A DNA stretch of 64,000 nt. It comes from Ardenticatenales bacterium (lineage in GTDB: Bacteria; Chloroflexota; Anaerolineae; Ardenticatenales; Ardenticatenaceae). Made by a program: the position numbers and the translations under genes. The notes beneath the pieces were generated by a model. That model saw nothing but the letters and a program-made list of their open reading frames with translations. It was not told the DNA's origin and ran no database searches. Positions 33,884-42,687 of this stretch are shown here, one piece after another (position 1 is the stretch's first letter; each line of letters starts with the position of its first letter). Location of the stretch: the NCBI GenBank assembly GCA_020634795.1, contig JACKAZ010000006.1, positions 202,077 through 266,076 on the forward strand. Direction: 5' to 3'.

Positions 33884-36445
33884 ATGATCCACCTTCACGA
33901 CCTGCTGGCCGCCACGAACGGCACGGTGCTTGGCAGCGCCGGTGCCACGCAGTTCGACGGTTTCGCCTTTGATTCGCGCTTGGTGCAGGGCGGCGAGCTG
34001 TTCGTGGCCGTCAAGAGCGAGCGCGGCGATGGCCACGACTACATCGCCGAGGCCGTCGCGAAAGGGGCACGCGGTCTGTTGCTCCACCAAACCCCCACCG
34101 CGTCGTTCCCCGTCACGGTCGTGCAGGTCGATGATACGCAGCGGGCACTCCAGCGGTGGGGACGCTACATCCTGCGCCATTACGGCACGTCGGTCATTGG
34201 CGTCACGGGCAGCACGGGCAAAACCTCGACCAAAGAGGCGATCGCGCAGCTCTTGGGCGAGGACGAGACGCTCTTCAAAAATCCAGGGAACTGGAATGGG
34301 CGCTACGGACTGCCCCTCGCGCTCGGCCAGTTAAGTGCGAGCCATCGTCGCGCCGTCTTGGAAATGGCGAGTGACAGTTTGGGCGAGATCGCCGATCTGG
34401 CCGCGCTGGCCCCACCGCGCCTCGCGGTGGTCACCACTGTGCAACCGGCCCACCTCGACACCTTTGGCAACTTGGACGGCGTAGCCGCCGAGAAAAGTGC
34501 GCTGGTGAACGCATTGCCCCCCGACGGCTTGGCGCTGCTCAACGGCGACGACCCACGGGTGGCGGCGATGGCTGCGCAGAGCCAAGCCCCCGTCTGGCGT
34601 TACGGTCTCGGCGACGACCTACCGATCCGCGCCAGCGAGATCTCGCTATCGACAGCGGGCATGGCCTTCACGCTGCATTTGGCGCCGCCCGTCGTGGCCG
34701 AACGCCGTTCCCTCCGTTGCACCACCCCGCTGCTGGGCCGTCACCTGCTCTACCCCATCTTGGCGGCGGTCGGTGTGGCGCTGCACGCGGGCATTCACCT
34801 TGACGAAATCGTTGAACGAATCGCGGCCCTGCGGCGCTTGGCGGGGCGCTTGACCTTGCTGGACGCGGTGAATGGGGCGATGCTGCTCGATGACAGTTAC
34901 AACGCCAGCCCAGCCGCCGTCCTTGCCGCGCTGGAAACATTGGCCGAATTGCCCTGCCGACGCCGCGTGGCCGTCCTCGGTGAAATGGCCGAGCTGGGCC
35001 AAGCCAGTGACGCGGCCCATGCGGAGGTGGGGCGGCGGGCGGCGCAGTCCGTCGATCAGTTGGTGACCAAGGGGGCAGGCGCACAGCGGATCGCCCAAGC
35101 CGCGCTGGCTGCGGGTATGGCCACGACCGCTGTCACCACCGCTCACACCGCCGAAGATGCAGCCCGTGCCGTGCTGCGCGAAATCGGCGAAGGGGATCTG
35201 GTGTTGCTGAAGGGGGGTATGGTGGCACGGCTGGAACAGGTCGCGTTGCTGCTGCTGGCCGATCCCGAGCGGGATGGCGATAAGCTGGTACGCCAAAATG
35301 CGGCGTGGCAGCAGATCGGCAGTCGTCCGGTCGAACGACCGACTTGGATCGAAGTCGATCTGGCCGCCATCGCTCAGAATGCTAGCACGCTGAAAGCCAT
35401 CGTTGGCCCCGATGTGGCGCTGATGGCCGTCGTCAAGGCGGACGGCTACGGCCACGGCGCGCTCCGCGTGGCCCAGACCGCGCTGCTCAACGGCGCGACA
35501 TGGTTGGGCGTGGCGACGGTCAGCGAGGCCCAACCGCTGCGCCACGCGGGGATCGAGGCACCGATTCTGGTGCTGGGCTACACCCCCGCATGGCAGGCGC
35601 GTGACGCGGTGCGGCTCGGGCTGCGCGTCACCCTCTTTTCGCTGGATGTGGCGCAGTCGCTCTCGGCGGCGGCGCGAGCGCTGGGGCGGCAGGTCGCGGT
35701 TCATATCAAGGTCGATACAGGGATGCACCGGCTGGGGCTGCCCGCCGATGAAGTGCTCGACTTCGTCGAGGCGGTCGCTGCGCTCGATGGACTGCGGGTC
35801 GAGGGGCTGTTCACCCACTTCTCCGTGGCCGACAGCGCCGAGGGCTGGTATACCACCTTCACCCAACGTCAGCTTGATGCGTTCGGCGCGGTGTTGGCCG
35901 CGCTGGACGAGCGGGGCATGAGACCCCCGATCGTCCATGCCGCCAACAGTGCGGGCACGCTGGCCTGGCCCGCCGCTCACTTCGACATGGTGCGTCCGGG
36001 GATCGCGCTCTATGGCCTTGCGCCCTCCGCTGATGTGGCGCTGCCCGACGGCCTGCGCCCCGCACTGAGCTGGAAGACGCAGATCGCGCAGGTGAAGCGG
36101 TTGCCGCCCGACAGCTACATCAGCTACGGCGCGACCTACCGTACGGCGACTGAGGAACAGATCGCGGTGATTCCGGTGGGTTACGCGGACGGTTTCCGGC
36201 GCGCACCGCAGAACTGGGGCGAGGTGTTGGTGCGCGGCCAGCGGGCGCCGCTGGTGGGCCGCGTTTGCATGGATCAGGCGATGATCCGCGTCGATCACAT
36301 CCCGGGCGTGCGGCAGGGGGATGAGGTGGTGCTCATCGGGCAGCAGGGGGCGGCGCGGCTCAGTGCCGAGGAAGTCGCGGCACGGTTGGGGACGATCTCC
36401 TACGAGGTGGTTTCGGAGATCTTGGCGCGGGTGGCGCGGGTGTAA
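33884..36445 (+). CDS. Bifunctional MurF ligase - alanine racemase
   Basis: An 853-residue fusion of two peptidoglycan-precursor enzymes. Residues 1 to about 460 are MurF, which adds D-Ala-D-Ala to the UDP-MurNAc-tripeptide: P-loop GVTGSTGKTSTKEAI, then DDSYNASPAAVLAAL. Residues about 480-853 are alanine racemase: the PLP lysine in MAVVKADGYGHGALRV, the catalytic Tyr in ISYGATYRT, and GRVCMDQAMIRVD. The fusion makes substrate and ligase together; murF-alr fusions are known in Bacteroidetes and some other phyla. The ATG at 33884 was chosen because the MurF N-terminus begins there. Confidence 0.95.
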   Translation: MIHLHDLLAATNGTVLGSAGATQFDGFAFDSRLVQGGELFVAVKSERGDGHDYIAEAVAKGARGLLLHQTPTASFPVTVVQVDDTQRALQRWGRYILRHYGTSVIGVTGSTGKTSTKEAIAQLLGEDETLFKNPGNWNGRYGLPLALGQLSASHRRAVLEMASDSLGEIADLAALAPPRLAVVTTVQPAHLDTFGNLDGVAAEKSALVNALPPDGLALLNGDDPRVAAMAAQSQAPVWRYGLGDDLPIRASEISLSTAGMAFTLHLAPPVVAERRSLRCTTPLLGRHLLYPILAAVGVALHAGIHLDEIVERIAALRRLAGRLTLLDAVNGAMLLDDSYNASPAAVLAALETLAELPCRRRVAVLGEMAELGQASDAAHAEVGRRAAQSVDQLVTKGAGAQRIAQAALAAGMATTAVTTAHTAEDAARAVLREIGEGDLVLLKGGMVARLEQVALLLLADPERDGDKLVRQNAAWQQIGSRPVERPTWIEVDLAAIAQNASTLKAIVGPDVALMAVVKADGYGHGALRVAQTALLNGATWLGVATVSEAQPLRHAGIEAPILVLGYTPAWQARDAVRLGLRVTLFSLDVAQSLSAAARALGRQVAVHIKVDTGMHRLGLPADEVLDFVEAVAALDGLRVEGLFTHFSVADSAEGWYTTFTQRQLDAFGAVLAALDERGMRPPIVHAANSAGTLAWPAAHFDMVRPGIALYGLAPSADVALPDGLRPALSWKTQIAQVKRLPPDSYISYGATYRTATEEQIAVIPVGYADGFRRAPQNWGEVLVRGQRAPLVGRVCMDQAMIRVDHIPGVRQGDEVVLIGQQGAARLSAEEVAARLGTISYEVVSEILARVARV

Positions 36446-36955
36446 GGATGGCGAATAGCGAATGGGGCAGGGGTTCCGTCTAGCCGAACCGCCTTACACG
36501 GCGTGAATCGCGAATCGGGGATAGGTGCGGAGCCCACACGGTCGGGCACGGCGGCCCACACGGTCGGGCACGGCGGCCCACACGGTCGGGCACGGCGGCC
36601 CGACCCTACGGGCACCCACAAACCATGGCCGCCATGTAGGGACGACCCGCCGTGGTCGTCCGTTGCCGCGCATGCACGGCGATTGTCACGCGATGTCGGG
36701 CACGGCGGCCCACGCGGTCGGGCACGGCGGCCACCCACAAACAATAGCCACCGTGTAGGGACGACCCGCCGTGGTCGTCCGGCTGCGCATGCACGGCGGC
36801 CCACGCGGTCGGGCACGGCGGCCCGCGCGGTCGGGCACGGCGGCCCGACCCTACGTTGACGCATCGCTCGATTGCGATTCGCGCCCCAGCCGCCAACTCG
36901 AACAAAACGCCCCGAAGGCTATGCAATCAGTCGATTGCCCCTTGCCCCTTGCCCC
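36446..36955. repeat. Intergenic repeat array (22-bp units and REP-like hairpins)
   Basis: About 320 bases (36530-36850) consist of a 22-bp unit of the type CACGGTCGGGCACGGCGGCC in tandem, three copies at 36535-36600 and further pairs at about 36690-36732 and 36790-36845. Between them are two copies of a hairpin with arms GGACGACC and GGTCGTCC (36640-36661 and 36759-36780), 119 bases apart, each in the context GTAGGGACGACCC. There are no unique spacers, so it is not CRISPR. No gene is supported. Confidence 0.8.
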
Positions 36956-37600
36956 TTACTCAATCGCCAGAATCTTGCGTTCGAGCGCGACGGTCACGGC
37001 GGAGGTGCGATCATTGACCCCGAGCTTGCCGTAAATATGCAACAGATGGGTTTTGACGGTCGCCTCGCTGATATGGAGCTGTCGACCGACCTGCCGGTTG
37101 CTGTTGCCGGTCGCCACCAGGGACAGCACCTCGATCTCACGCTCGCTTAACTGTTCGGCGGCGGGGGTGCGCACGTAGTTGAGTAACCGTGTCGCAACGG
37201 CGGGGGTCAACATCGTTTCGCCCCGCGCGGTGGCCCGCACCGCGCGAAACAGCTCTTCGCGCGGGGTATCTTTCAACAAATAACCGGTTGCGCCCGCTTG
37301 GATGGCGCGGACGATGTCGGTGTCGTTGTCGTAAGTGGTCAGCACGAGGACACGGGTTGGGAGCGTCTGACTCTGGATCGCTTCCAGTAAGCCCACCCCG
37401 TCCAAAACGGGCATTCGCAGATCGAGCAGCGCCACATCGGGCTGCAGCTCGTCGATCAGCCGATGCCCGCTGCGGCCGTCTGCCGCGTCGCCCACCACCT
37501 CGAAGTCGGGTTGGCTGGCCAACATGCCCCGCAGCCCTTCGCGCACCACGGGATGATCATCAATGATCACGATGCGAATGGCCCTCTTGTTGTGCTTCAT
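36956..37600 (-). CDS. NarL/FixJ-family response regulator
   Basis: A 214-residue regulator with a receiver domain (IRIVIIDDHPVVREG, phosphoacceptor in VALLDLRMPVLDG, Lys in YLLKDTPREEL) and a LuxR helix-turn-helix (LSEREIEVLSLVATGNSNRQVGRQL, SEATVKTHLLHIYGKL). Its ATG overlaps the stop of the kinase gene by four bases. It is the last gene of a four-gene operon with an ABC exporter and probably controls that operon. Confidence 0.94.
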   Translation of the reverse strand: MKHNKRAIRIVIIDDHPVVREGLRGMLASQPDFEVVGDAADGRSGHRLIDELQPDVALLDLRMPVLDGVGLLEAIQSQTLPTRVLVLTTYDNDTDIVRAIQAGATGYLLKDTPREELFRAVRATARGETMLTPAVATRLLNYVRTPAAEQLSEREIEVLSLVATGNSNRQVGRQLHISEATVKTHLLHIYGKLGVNDRTSAVTVALERKILAIE

Positions 37601-38850
37601 GGCTCTCGTGGTCCCATCGGAAGGTTAATGACGATCGTCGTCCCCTCTTGGGGCGCGCTTTCGATGAGCAGCGTCCCGTTCAACTGTTCCACCCGCTCGC
37701 GCATCGCGGTCAACCCATAGTTGCCGGAGAGCAAGCGGTCACGATGCGGCTTCTGGCCGTCGATCCCTACCCCGTCGTCTTGCACGTCCAGCACCACCTC
37801 GTCGTCCATGTAGGAAAGCGTGATCGTGACCGCCGTGGCTTGGGCATGTTTGTAGACGTTGGAGAGCGTTTCCTGCACGGCGCGCAACAGGGTGACTTCG
37901 CGCTCGGTATGGAGCGGACGCACCGCACCGGTGACGGCCACCGCCACCGCAATGCCGGTGGCCTCCTGCCATTGCGTGGCGACCTGTTGGACGATTTTCG
38001 GCAACGGGGAGTCGGATTCGGGGAAAAGACGTAACTCGTCCACCACGGCCCGCGCCGCCGCCAAACTTTGTCGCGCACTCCGTTTGGCTTGGTGTAGATG
38101 ATGCTTCGACAGTGTGGCGTGGGCTGGCATCGCTTGCTCGGCCGCCTCTAAATGCATCACCACACTCACAAAGCCCTGCGCCAGCGTATCGTGGATGTCA
38201 CGGGCCAGTCGTTGTCGTTCCGCCAGCGCGCCCGCGGTTCTTTCGGCCTGCCCCAACTCGGCTTGAGCGGCCTCTAGCTGATGGATCAGCGCCTTTCGCT
38301 CGGCGCTTTGACGGATGATCGCGGAGATCCAAAGATAAAGTAGGAGCGCGGAGGCCAGCCCCGCCAACGGGGAAAGGAGCGCGGGGTCGTTCCAATGCAG
38401 GTCGCGCCACCCACTGCCCCACATCGCCAGAAGAAATAAGAGGATGCTGACCGGTACGGCCCACCGTGGGGTGAGTGTGTAAAAAATGAGGGCGAAGAGC
38501 GCAGTCAGCGTCAGGTAAAATATGGGATCTTGTTGGATGAGTAGATACCATAGAAGGATCCCGACCGCGATGTAGAGCACCCCCTGCCATTGGTGGTTAC
38601 GCCAGTCGCTATCCCGCCCCCGCTGTCGCAGCCCGATCAGGTGCCAGCCGAAGAGTAGCAGGACCAAGAGGATCGTGGTGGCCCACGTTCCGCCGACGGG
38701 GGCGGGACGCCTCCACATCAGGTAGCCGAGCGGAACGGCCAGCGAAATCACAAAGATGGCCGTCCAGATCCAGGCCCAACGCCGCCACGTGTCGACCATG
38801 AGGGGGCGCGGCGCGGGCGCGGTGGGTTGTTCTACGGCCTGATGGCGCAT
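37597..38850 (-). CDS. Sensor histidine kinase, DesK/LiaS type
   Basis: A 417-residue membrane kinase. Residues 1 to about 190 contain several hydrophobic segments (WAWIWTAIFVISLAVPLGYL, YIAVGILLWYLL, FYLTLTALFALIFYTL). A short coiled coil leads to the HisKA_3 phosphoacceptor (ERQRLARDIHDTLAQGF) and then the HATPase domain (VQETLSNVYKHAQATAV, DDGVGIDG, GNYGLTAMRERVEQLNG). It lacks an extracellular sensor domain, so it probably senses the membrane or its ABC partner. The start follows GAGGAG. Confidence 0.93.
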   Translation of the reverse strand: MRHQAVEQPTAPAPRPLMVDTWRRWAWIWTAIFVISLAVPLGYLMWRRPAPVGGTWATTILLVLLLFGWHLIGLRQRGRDSDWRNHQWQGVLYIAVGILLWYLLIQQDPIFYLTLTALFALIFYTLTPRWAVPVSILLFLLAMWGSGWRDLHWNDPALLSPLAGLASALLLYLWISAIIRQSAERKALIHQLEAAQAELGQAERTAGALAERQRLARDIHDTLAQGFVSVVMHLEAAEQAMPAHATLSKHHLHQAKRSARQSLAAARAVVDELRLFPESDSPLPKIVQQVATQWQEATGIAVAVAVTGAVRPLHTEREVTLLRAVQETLSNVYKHAQATAVTITLSYMDDEVVLDVQDDGVGIDGQKPHRDRLLSGNYGLTAMRERVEQLNGTLLIESAPQEGTTIVINLPMGPREP

Positions 38851-38917
38851 GGGGCAGCTCCTCGCTCTACTGTGCCAACGCCATCATAACCACATCGGGC
38901 CGATCCGGCAAGGGGCT

Positions 38918-39655
38918 TCATTCCCAACGGAAGAGCCGCGTGGCCAGCACCACCCCGATCACCATCATCGCGAGCAGGGCCAGCAGGGCGATCATGTTCC
39001 AGCTTCGCGTGAACCACAAATCTTCCAACAGGATCACCACCTGTGTCAGCGGCAGGAATTCTCCGATCCGCCGGATGTTGTCCGGCAACGTCTCGCGGGG
39101 CATCGCGGCGCCGGAGAGGAAGATCATCGGCATCAGCAGCGCCATGCCCACGGCCTGCGCCGAGCGTGTCGTGGGAACCAACCCCGCCAGTACAAAGCTG
39201 ACGGCGCTGAAACTGACGATGCCGAGCAAGATGCCAAAGAAGAGCTGGATCGGTGCTTCCGGCATTCGCAGGTTAAAGACGAGCTTGCCCGCAATCAGCA
39301 GCAGCCCCGTCCCCAGCAGTGCGGCCAGCAGATTGACGATCAGCATGGCGCCGAAAATCACCCACGGCTGCGCGGGCGTGGCCCGAAAGCGACGCAAGAC
39401 ACCCGATTCGCGGTAGCTGGCCAGGCCAACGGGCAGCGAGATCAGGCCCAGCGTCCCGATCATCAGCCCGACATAGGCCGGGACGGAGACATCCACCGAC
39501 CCCAGCCCGCCGAACATCTCGGACGGCTCATTCCCGAAGATGGCGCCAAAGATGAAAAGGAGGACCAGCGGAAAGGCCAGGGTGAAAAAGACACTGGCTG
39601 GCTCGCGCAGAAAAAGCTTGAACTCGGCGATCGTCATTTGGATGAGAGATTTCAT
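38918..39655 (-). CDS. ABC-2 type exporter permease
   Basis: A 245-residue membrane protein with about six helices (FFTLAFPLVLLFIFGAIFG, IGTLGLISLPVGLASYRESGVLRRFRATP, VSFVLAGLVPTTRSAQAVGMALLMPMIFLSGAAMP). The pattern is that of ABC2 permeases that export drugs, lipids or peptides. It lies 37 bases after its ATPase and 67 bases before the histidine kinase, all on one strand. The start follows CGAGGAG. The substrate is unknown. Confidence 0.92.
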   Translation of the reverse strand: MKSLIQMTIAEFKLFLREPASVFFTLAFPLVLLFIFGAIFGNEPSEMFGGLGSVDVSVPAYVGLMIGTLGLISLPVGLASYRESGVLRRFRATPAQPWVIFGAMLIVNLLAALLGTGLLLIAGKLVFNLRMPEAPIQLFFGILLGIVSFSAVSFVLAGLVPTTRSAQAVGMALLMPMIFLSGAAMPRETLPDNIRRIGEFLPLTQVVILLEDLWFTRSWNMIALLALLAMMVIGVVLATRLFRWE

Positions 39656-39692
39656 CGAACTCCTCGTTTCGTGGTCGTATGGCTGTGGCTCG

Positions 39693-40604
39693 TTAGCTGC
39701 GGAGGGCGCGGCCCGTCATCGCCAAGAAGACATCTTCCAGATTGGCCCGTTCTTGGCGCAGATCGGTCGGCTCAATCCCTTGCGCCGACAGGGCAAGCGC
39801 CACACGCGCCATCAGCGGGCCGCTGCCAAAGACGGTGACTTGGTTACCCGCTTGCTCCACGCGGCTGACGCCCTCGACCCCCGTCATGCTGTCGAGATCG
39901 AAGCCAACGGGTGTGCTGAAGCTGATACGATTCTCTTGCTGGATCCCGTCGATCAATCCTTGCGGGGTGTCGAGCGCGATGACACGGCCACGGTCGATGA
40001 TGGCGATACGATCGGCCAATTGCTCGGCTTCATCCATCCCGTGGGTCACCAAAATTACCGTCTTCCCCTGATCGCGGACCGCTTTGACCAGTTCCCACGT
40101 CGAGCGGCGAGCTTGCGGGTCTAAGCCGGTGGTCAGCTCGTCAAAGATCACGATCTCTGGATCGTTGATCAGGGCGAGCGCGATGAAGAGCCGCTGCTTC
40201 TGGCCGCCCGAGAGATTGCTGAAGAAGCTGTTGCGCTTTTCCTGCAAGCCCCAATTCGTGAGCAACGTTTCGCTCGGCACCGTCTTGTCGTAGAAAGCGG
40301 CAAAGAGGGTCAGCACCTCCCAAACCTTCAGCCGATCGGGGACCTCCGCTTGCTGAAGTTGAATCCCGAGCCGTTGCCGCAATTCTTGAACATCTCGCTG
40401 GGGATCCAGCCCCAATACCGAGAGGGTCCCACTATCGGCGTCACGAAGGCCAGCGACCGTTTCGACGGTGGTGCTTTTGCCCGCCCCGTTCGGGCCGAGG
40501 ATGGCAAATATTTCGCCCGGTTGCACCTCGAACGAGACATCGTCCACCGCCACCGTGCTGCCGTACCGCTTGTGTAGATTGTTCACGCTGATGACTGCGC
40601 TCAT
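39693..40604 (-). CDS. ABC exporter ATP-binding protein
   Basis: A 303-residue drug-exporter-type nucleotide-binding protein. Walker A is GPNGAGKST, the signature LSGGQKQRLFIALALI, Walker B IVIFDELTTGLDPQ, and the H-loop LVTHGMDEA. The C-terminal 80 residues form the regulatory domain common in DrrA/CcmA-like exporters (LRQERANLEDVFLAMTGRAL). It is the first gene of the operon ATPase-permease-kinase-regulator. The start follows AGGAGCTTTC. Confidence 0.94.
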   Translation of the reverse strand: MSAVISVNNLHKRYGSTVAVDDVSFEVQPGEIFAILGPNGAGKSTTVETVAGLRDADSGTLSVLGLDPQRDVQELRQRLGIQLQQAEVPDRLKVWEVLTLFAAFYDKTVPSETLLTNWGLQEKRNSFFSNLSGGQKQRLFIALALINDPEIVIFDELTTGLDPQARRSTWELVKAVRDQGKTVILVTHGMDEAEQLADRIAIIDRGRVIALDTPQGLIDGIQQENRISFSTPVGFDLDSMTGVEGVSRVEQAGNQVTVFGSGPLMARVALALSAQGIEPTDLRQERANLEDVFLAMTGRALRS

Positions 40605-40674
40605 GAAAGCTCCTGCCCTTATTGGTTCTGACCTTACATATCCGCCCTAGTCTATCGCCTGCACCGGGGGCTGT

Positions 40675-40738
40675 CATCCACCGCGCTACCGGACAAATCG
40701 CGCCGAATGGTGGATGGGCCATCCACCGAATGGTGGAT
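40675..40738. promoter_or_regulatory. Candidate operator with repeated ATCCACCG half-sites
   Basis: CATCCACCG occurs at 40675-40683 and 40720-40728. The inverted form CGAATGGTGGAT occurs at 40704-40715 and 40727-40738. GGTGGATGG and CCATCCACC (40709-40727) make a perfect 19-bp palindrome. The site lies 70-135 bases upstream of the ABC exporter-kinase-regulator operon and is the best candidate for its response regulator. Confidence 0.55.
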
Positions 40739-40819
40739 AGGGGAGCGGTGAAGTCAGCAGACGCTTGACCCAAGACGATTTGTCCTTCCCTACCGGTTGG
40801 CCCCGCGCACGCACCTCAA

Positions 40820-40848
40820 CTGACAGCGCCCGTCATCCGCGCTATACT
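40820..40848 (+). promoter_or_regulatory. Promoter for a leaderless inositol monophosphatase mRNA
   Basis: CTGACA (40820-40825) and TATACT (40843-40848) are 17 bases apart. The -10 box ends seven bases before the ATG at 40855, so transcription would start at or next to the start codon. No Shine-Dalgarno sequence is present. Confidence 0.6.
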
Positions 40849-40854
40849 CGTGGC

Positions 40855-41646
40855 ATGAACGAGCTTCTCCTTTTCGCCACCACGCTCGCCCGCGAAACGG
40901 GGGCCATCGTGCAGGGGTGGCAGCGGCGCGGCATCACGATCGAAACCAAATCGAGCACGATCGACTTGGTGACCGAGGCCGACCGCGCCGCAGACGCGCA
41001 GATCGTTCGGGCGATTCGGCACCATTGGCCCACGCACGATCTGCTGACGGAGGAGGGCGGGGCCGAGCAGCGGGGCAGCCGCTGGCGCTGGATCGTCGAT
41101 CCGCTGGACGGCACGACCAATTTCGCCCAAGCGATCCCCCACTACAGCATCAGCATCGCGCTGGAAAAAGCGGGCGAGCTGCAGCTCGGGGTTGTCTACG
41201 ATCCGGTGCGCGACGAGCTGTTCAGCGCTTTGCGCGGTGATGGGGCATGGCTGGACGCGCCGTGGGGCCGCGTACCCCTACGGGTCAGCCGCGCCACGGC
41301 GCTGGAAAACGCCGTGGTGGCCACGGGCTTTCCCTACGACAAAGCGACGAGCGAACGCAACAATGTCGCCGAGTTCAGCCGCGTGGTGCGTCGACTGCGC
41401 GGCATCCGGCGGATGGGCAGCGCGGCGCTTGATCTGGCGTACGTCGCCGCCGGACGGCTGGACGGCTACTGGGAATACGCGCTCAGCCCGTGGGACATGG
41501 CGGCGGGCGCATTGCTCGTCCGCGAAGCGGGCGGCGTCGTCCACAGCGTCGATGGCAGCGCATGGTCGTTGCAGTCGCCGAGCATCCTCGCCGCCAACCC
41601 CGCCTTCGCCCCCACGCTGCGCCAAGCGCTGCTGGGCAACGGCTGA
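40855..41646 (+). CDS. Inositol monophosphatase family protein
   Basis: A 263-residue metal-dependent phosphatase. The metal-site motifs are LVTEADRAAD, LLTEEGG, WIVDPLDGTTNFAQAIPHY, and the second signature WDMAAGALLVREAGGVV. These fit the IMPase/SuhB group, which removes phosphate from inositol phosphate or related sugar phosphates. The start at 40855 matches the N-terminal helix and a promoter that would give a leaderless mRNA. The gene is divergent from the ABC exporter operon. Confidence 0.93.
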   Translation: MNELLLFATTLARETGAIVQGWQRRGITIETKSSTIDLVTEADRAADAQIVRAIRHHWPTHDLLTEEGGAEQRGSRWRWIVDPLDGTTNFAQAIPHYSISIALEKAGELQLGVVYDPVRDELFSALRGDGAWLDAPWGRVPLRVSRATALENAVVATGFPYDKATSERNNVAEFSRVVRRLRGIRRMGSAALDLAYVAAGRLDGYWEYALSPWDMAAGALLVREAGGVVHSVDGSAWSLQSPSILAANPAFAPTLRQALLGNG

Positions 41647-41650
41647 ACAG

Positions 41651-41720
41651 TTAACGCAGCAGCCTAGTCCTCCGGACCGCTGCGCGACCGCTTCGCGCAG
41701 GGCAAGCTCCAAACGCAGAA
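41651..41720 (+). repeat. REP-like double hairpin, copy 1
   Basis: AACGCAG...CCTAGTCC, then GTCC/GGAC and CTGCGCG/CGCGCAG hairpins, ending GGCAAGCTCC. A near-identical copy lies at 43251-43308 and a partial inverted copy at 61901-61934. Each copy is next to a leader-repeat tract. Confidence 0.75.
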
Positions 41721-41755
41721 CAGAACGGCGGTACCGGGGAATATAAACTGGCGTT

Positions 41756-41790
41756 AACTCATAAAACTCACAAAACTCACAAAACTCGTC
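41756..41790 (+). repeat. Leader repeat, CTCACAAAA units
   Basis: Four units of the ten-base type CTCA(T/C)AAAA end directly at the ATG of the metallo-beta-lactamase-fold gene. No Shine-Dalgarno sequence is present. Confidence 0.85.
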
Positions 41791-42687
41791 ATGCCAACCT
41801 TCCAACAGCTTGCGGACCACTGCTACTACCTGCCGGGGAGCGTCAATGTGGGCTTAGTCACCCGTCAGGACGGAAAGGCGGTACTGATCGACACGGGCGG
41901 AGACAAAGAGGCGGGACGCGCCATTCGCAAGGGGCTGGAGGCGGCCTCGCTGACGGCGGTGGCGATCATCAACAGCCATTCCCACGCCGACCATTACGGC
42001 GGCAACGATTACTTGGCGCGCAATTTGGGGCTTCCCGTTTGGGCACCTGAGTTTGAGGAGGCGGTGCTGCGCTACCCCTATCTGGAGCCGATGGTTCTCT
42101 ATGGCGGCGCCGCACCGCTCGTCGGGCTGCGCAACAAGTGGCTGGAGGCCAAGCCATCGCCGGTGGATCACGTTTACGAGGTGGTGGATGGGCCGATGAC
42201 GGTGGGAGACATTCGCTTCGAACGGATCGTGACCAGCGGCCATGCGGTGCGGCAGGTGGCGCTGGGGGTCGGGCCGGTCTGCTATGCGGCGGACGCCTTC
42301 TTCGGGGCCGAAGTGCTCGACAAGTACGAGATCCCCTTTGTCCACGATGTCGGGGGTCAGCTTGCCACGCTGGATCGGCTGCTGACGCTGGATTACGAGA
42401 TCTTCTTGCCCGGCCACGGCGCACCCACGAACGATATGGCGGCGGCGGTGGAAGCCAATCGACGCGCGATTATGCGAACCGCCGACTGGGTGCGGGAGGC
42501 GCTCTCCGCCCCCGCCACCACCAGCGAGGTCGTCCATCGTGTGACCGCACGGCTCAGCAACCCGCCGAACAGCCTCTCCACTTACTTCCTGATGCATAGC
42601 TGCGTGCTCGCCTACTTGAGCTGGCTGACCGCCCAAGGAGAGGTAACGCCCACGGTGGCCGACGGCACGCTCCGCTGGCAGCGATGA
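41791..42687 (+). CDS. MBL-fold metallo-hydrolase
   Basis: A 298-residue metallo-beta-lactamase-fold protein. The zinc-binding motif is INSHSHADHYGGNDYL (HxHxDH), with further ligands in VTSGHAVRQVAL, CYAADAFFG and LPGHGAPT. The fold covers many hydrolases such as glyoxalase II and lactonases; no substrate is evident. The ATG at 41791 abuts the leader repeat. The stop overlaps the next start (ATGATG), so it is coupled to the acetyltransferase gene. Confidence 0.92.
   Translation: MPTFQQLADHCYYLPGSVNVGLVTRQDGKAVLIDTGGDKEAGRAIRKGLEAASLTAVAIINSHSHADHYGGNDYLARNLGLPVWAPEFEEAVLRYPYLEPMVLYGGAAPLVGLRNKWLEAKPSPVDHVYEVVDGPMTVGDIRFERIVTSGHAVRQVALGVGPVCYAADAFFGAEVLDKYEIPFVHDVGGQLATLDRLLTLDYEIFLPGHGAPTNDMAAAVEANRRAIMRTADWVREALSAPATTSEVVHRVTARLSNPPNSLSTYFLMHSCVLAYLSWLTAQGEVTPTVADGTLRWQR

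Noticed and set aside
36530..36850. CRISPR array
   Set aside because: The 22-base units are directly tandem or separated by other repeats; there are no unique spacers of constant length and no cas genes.
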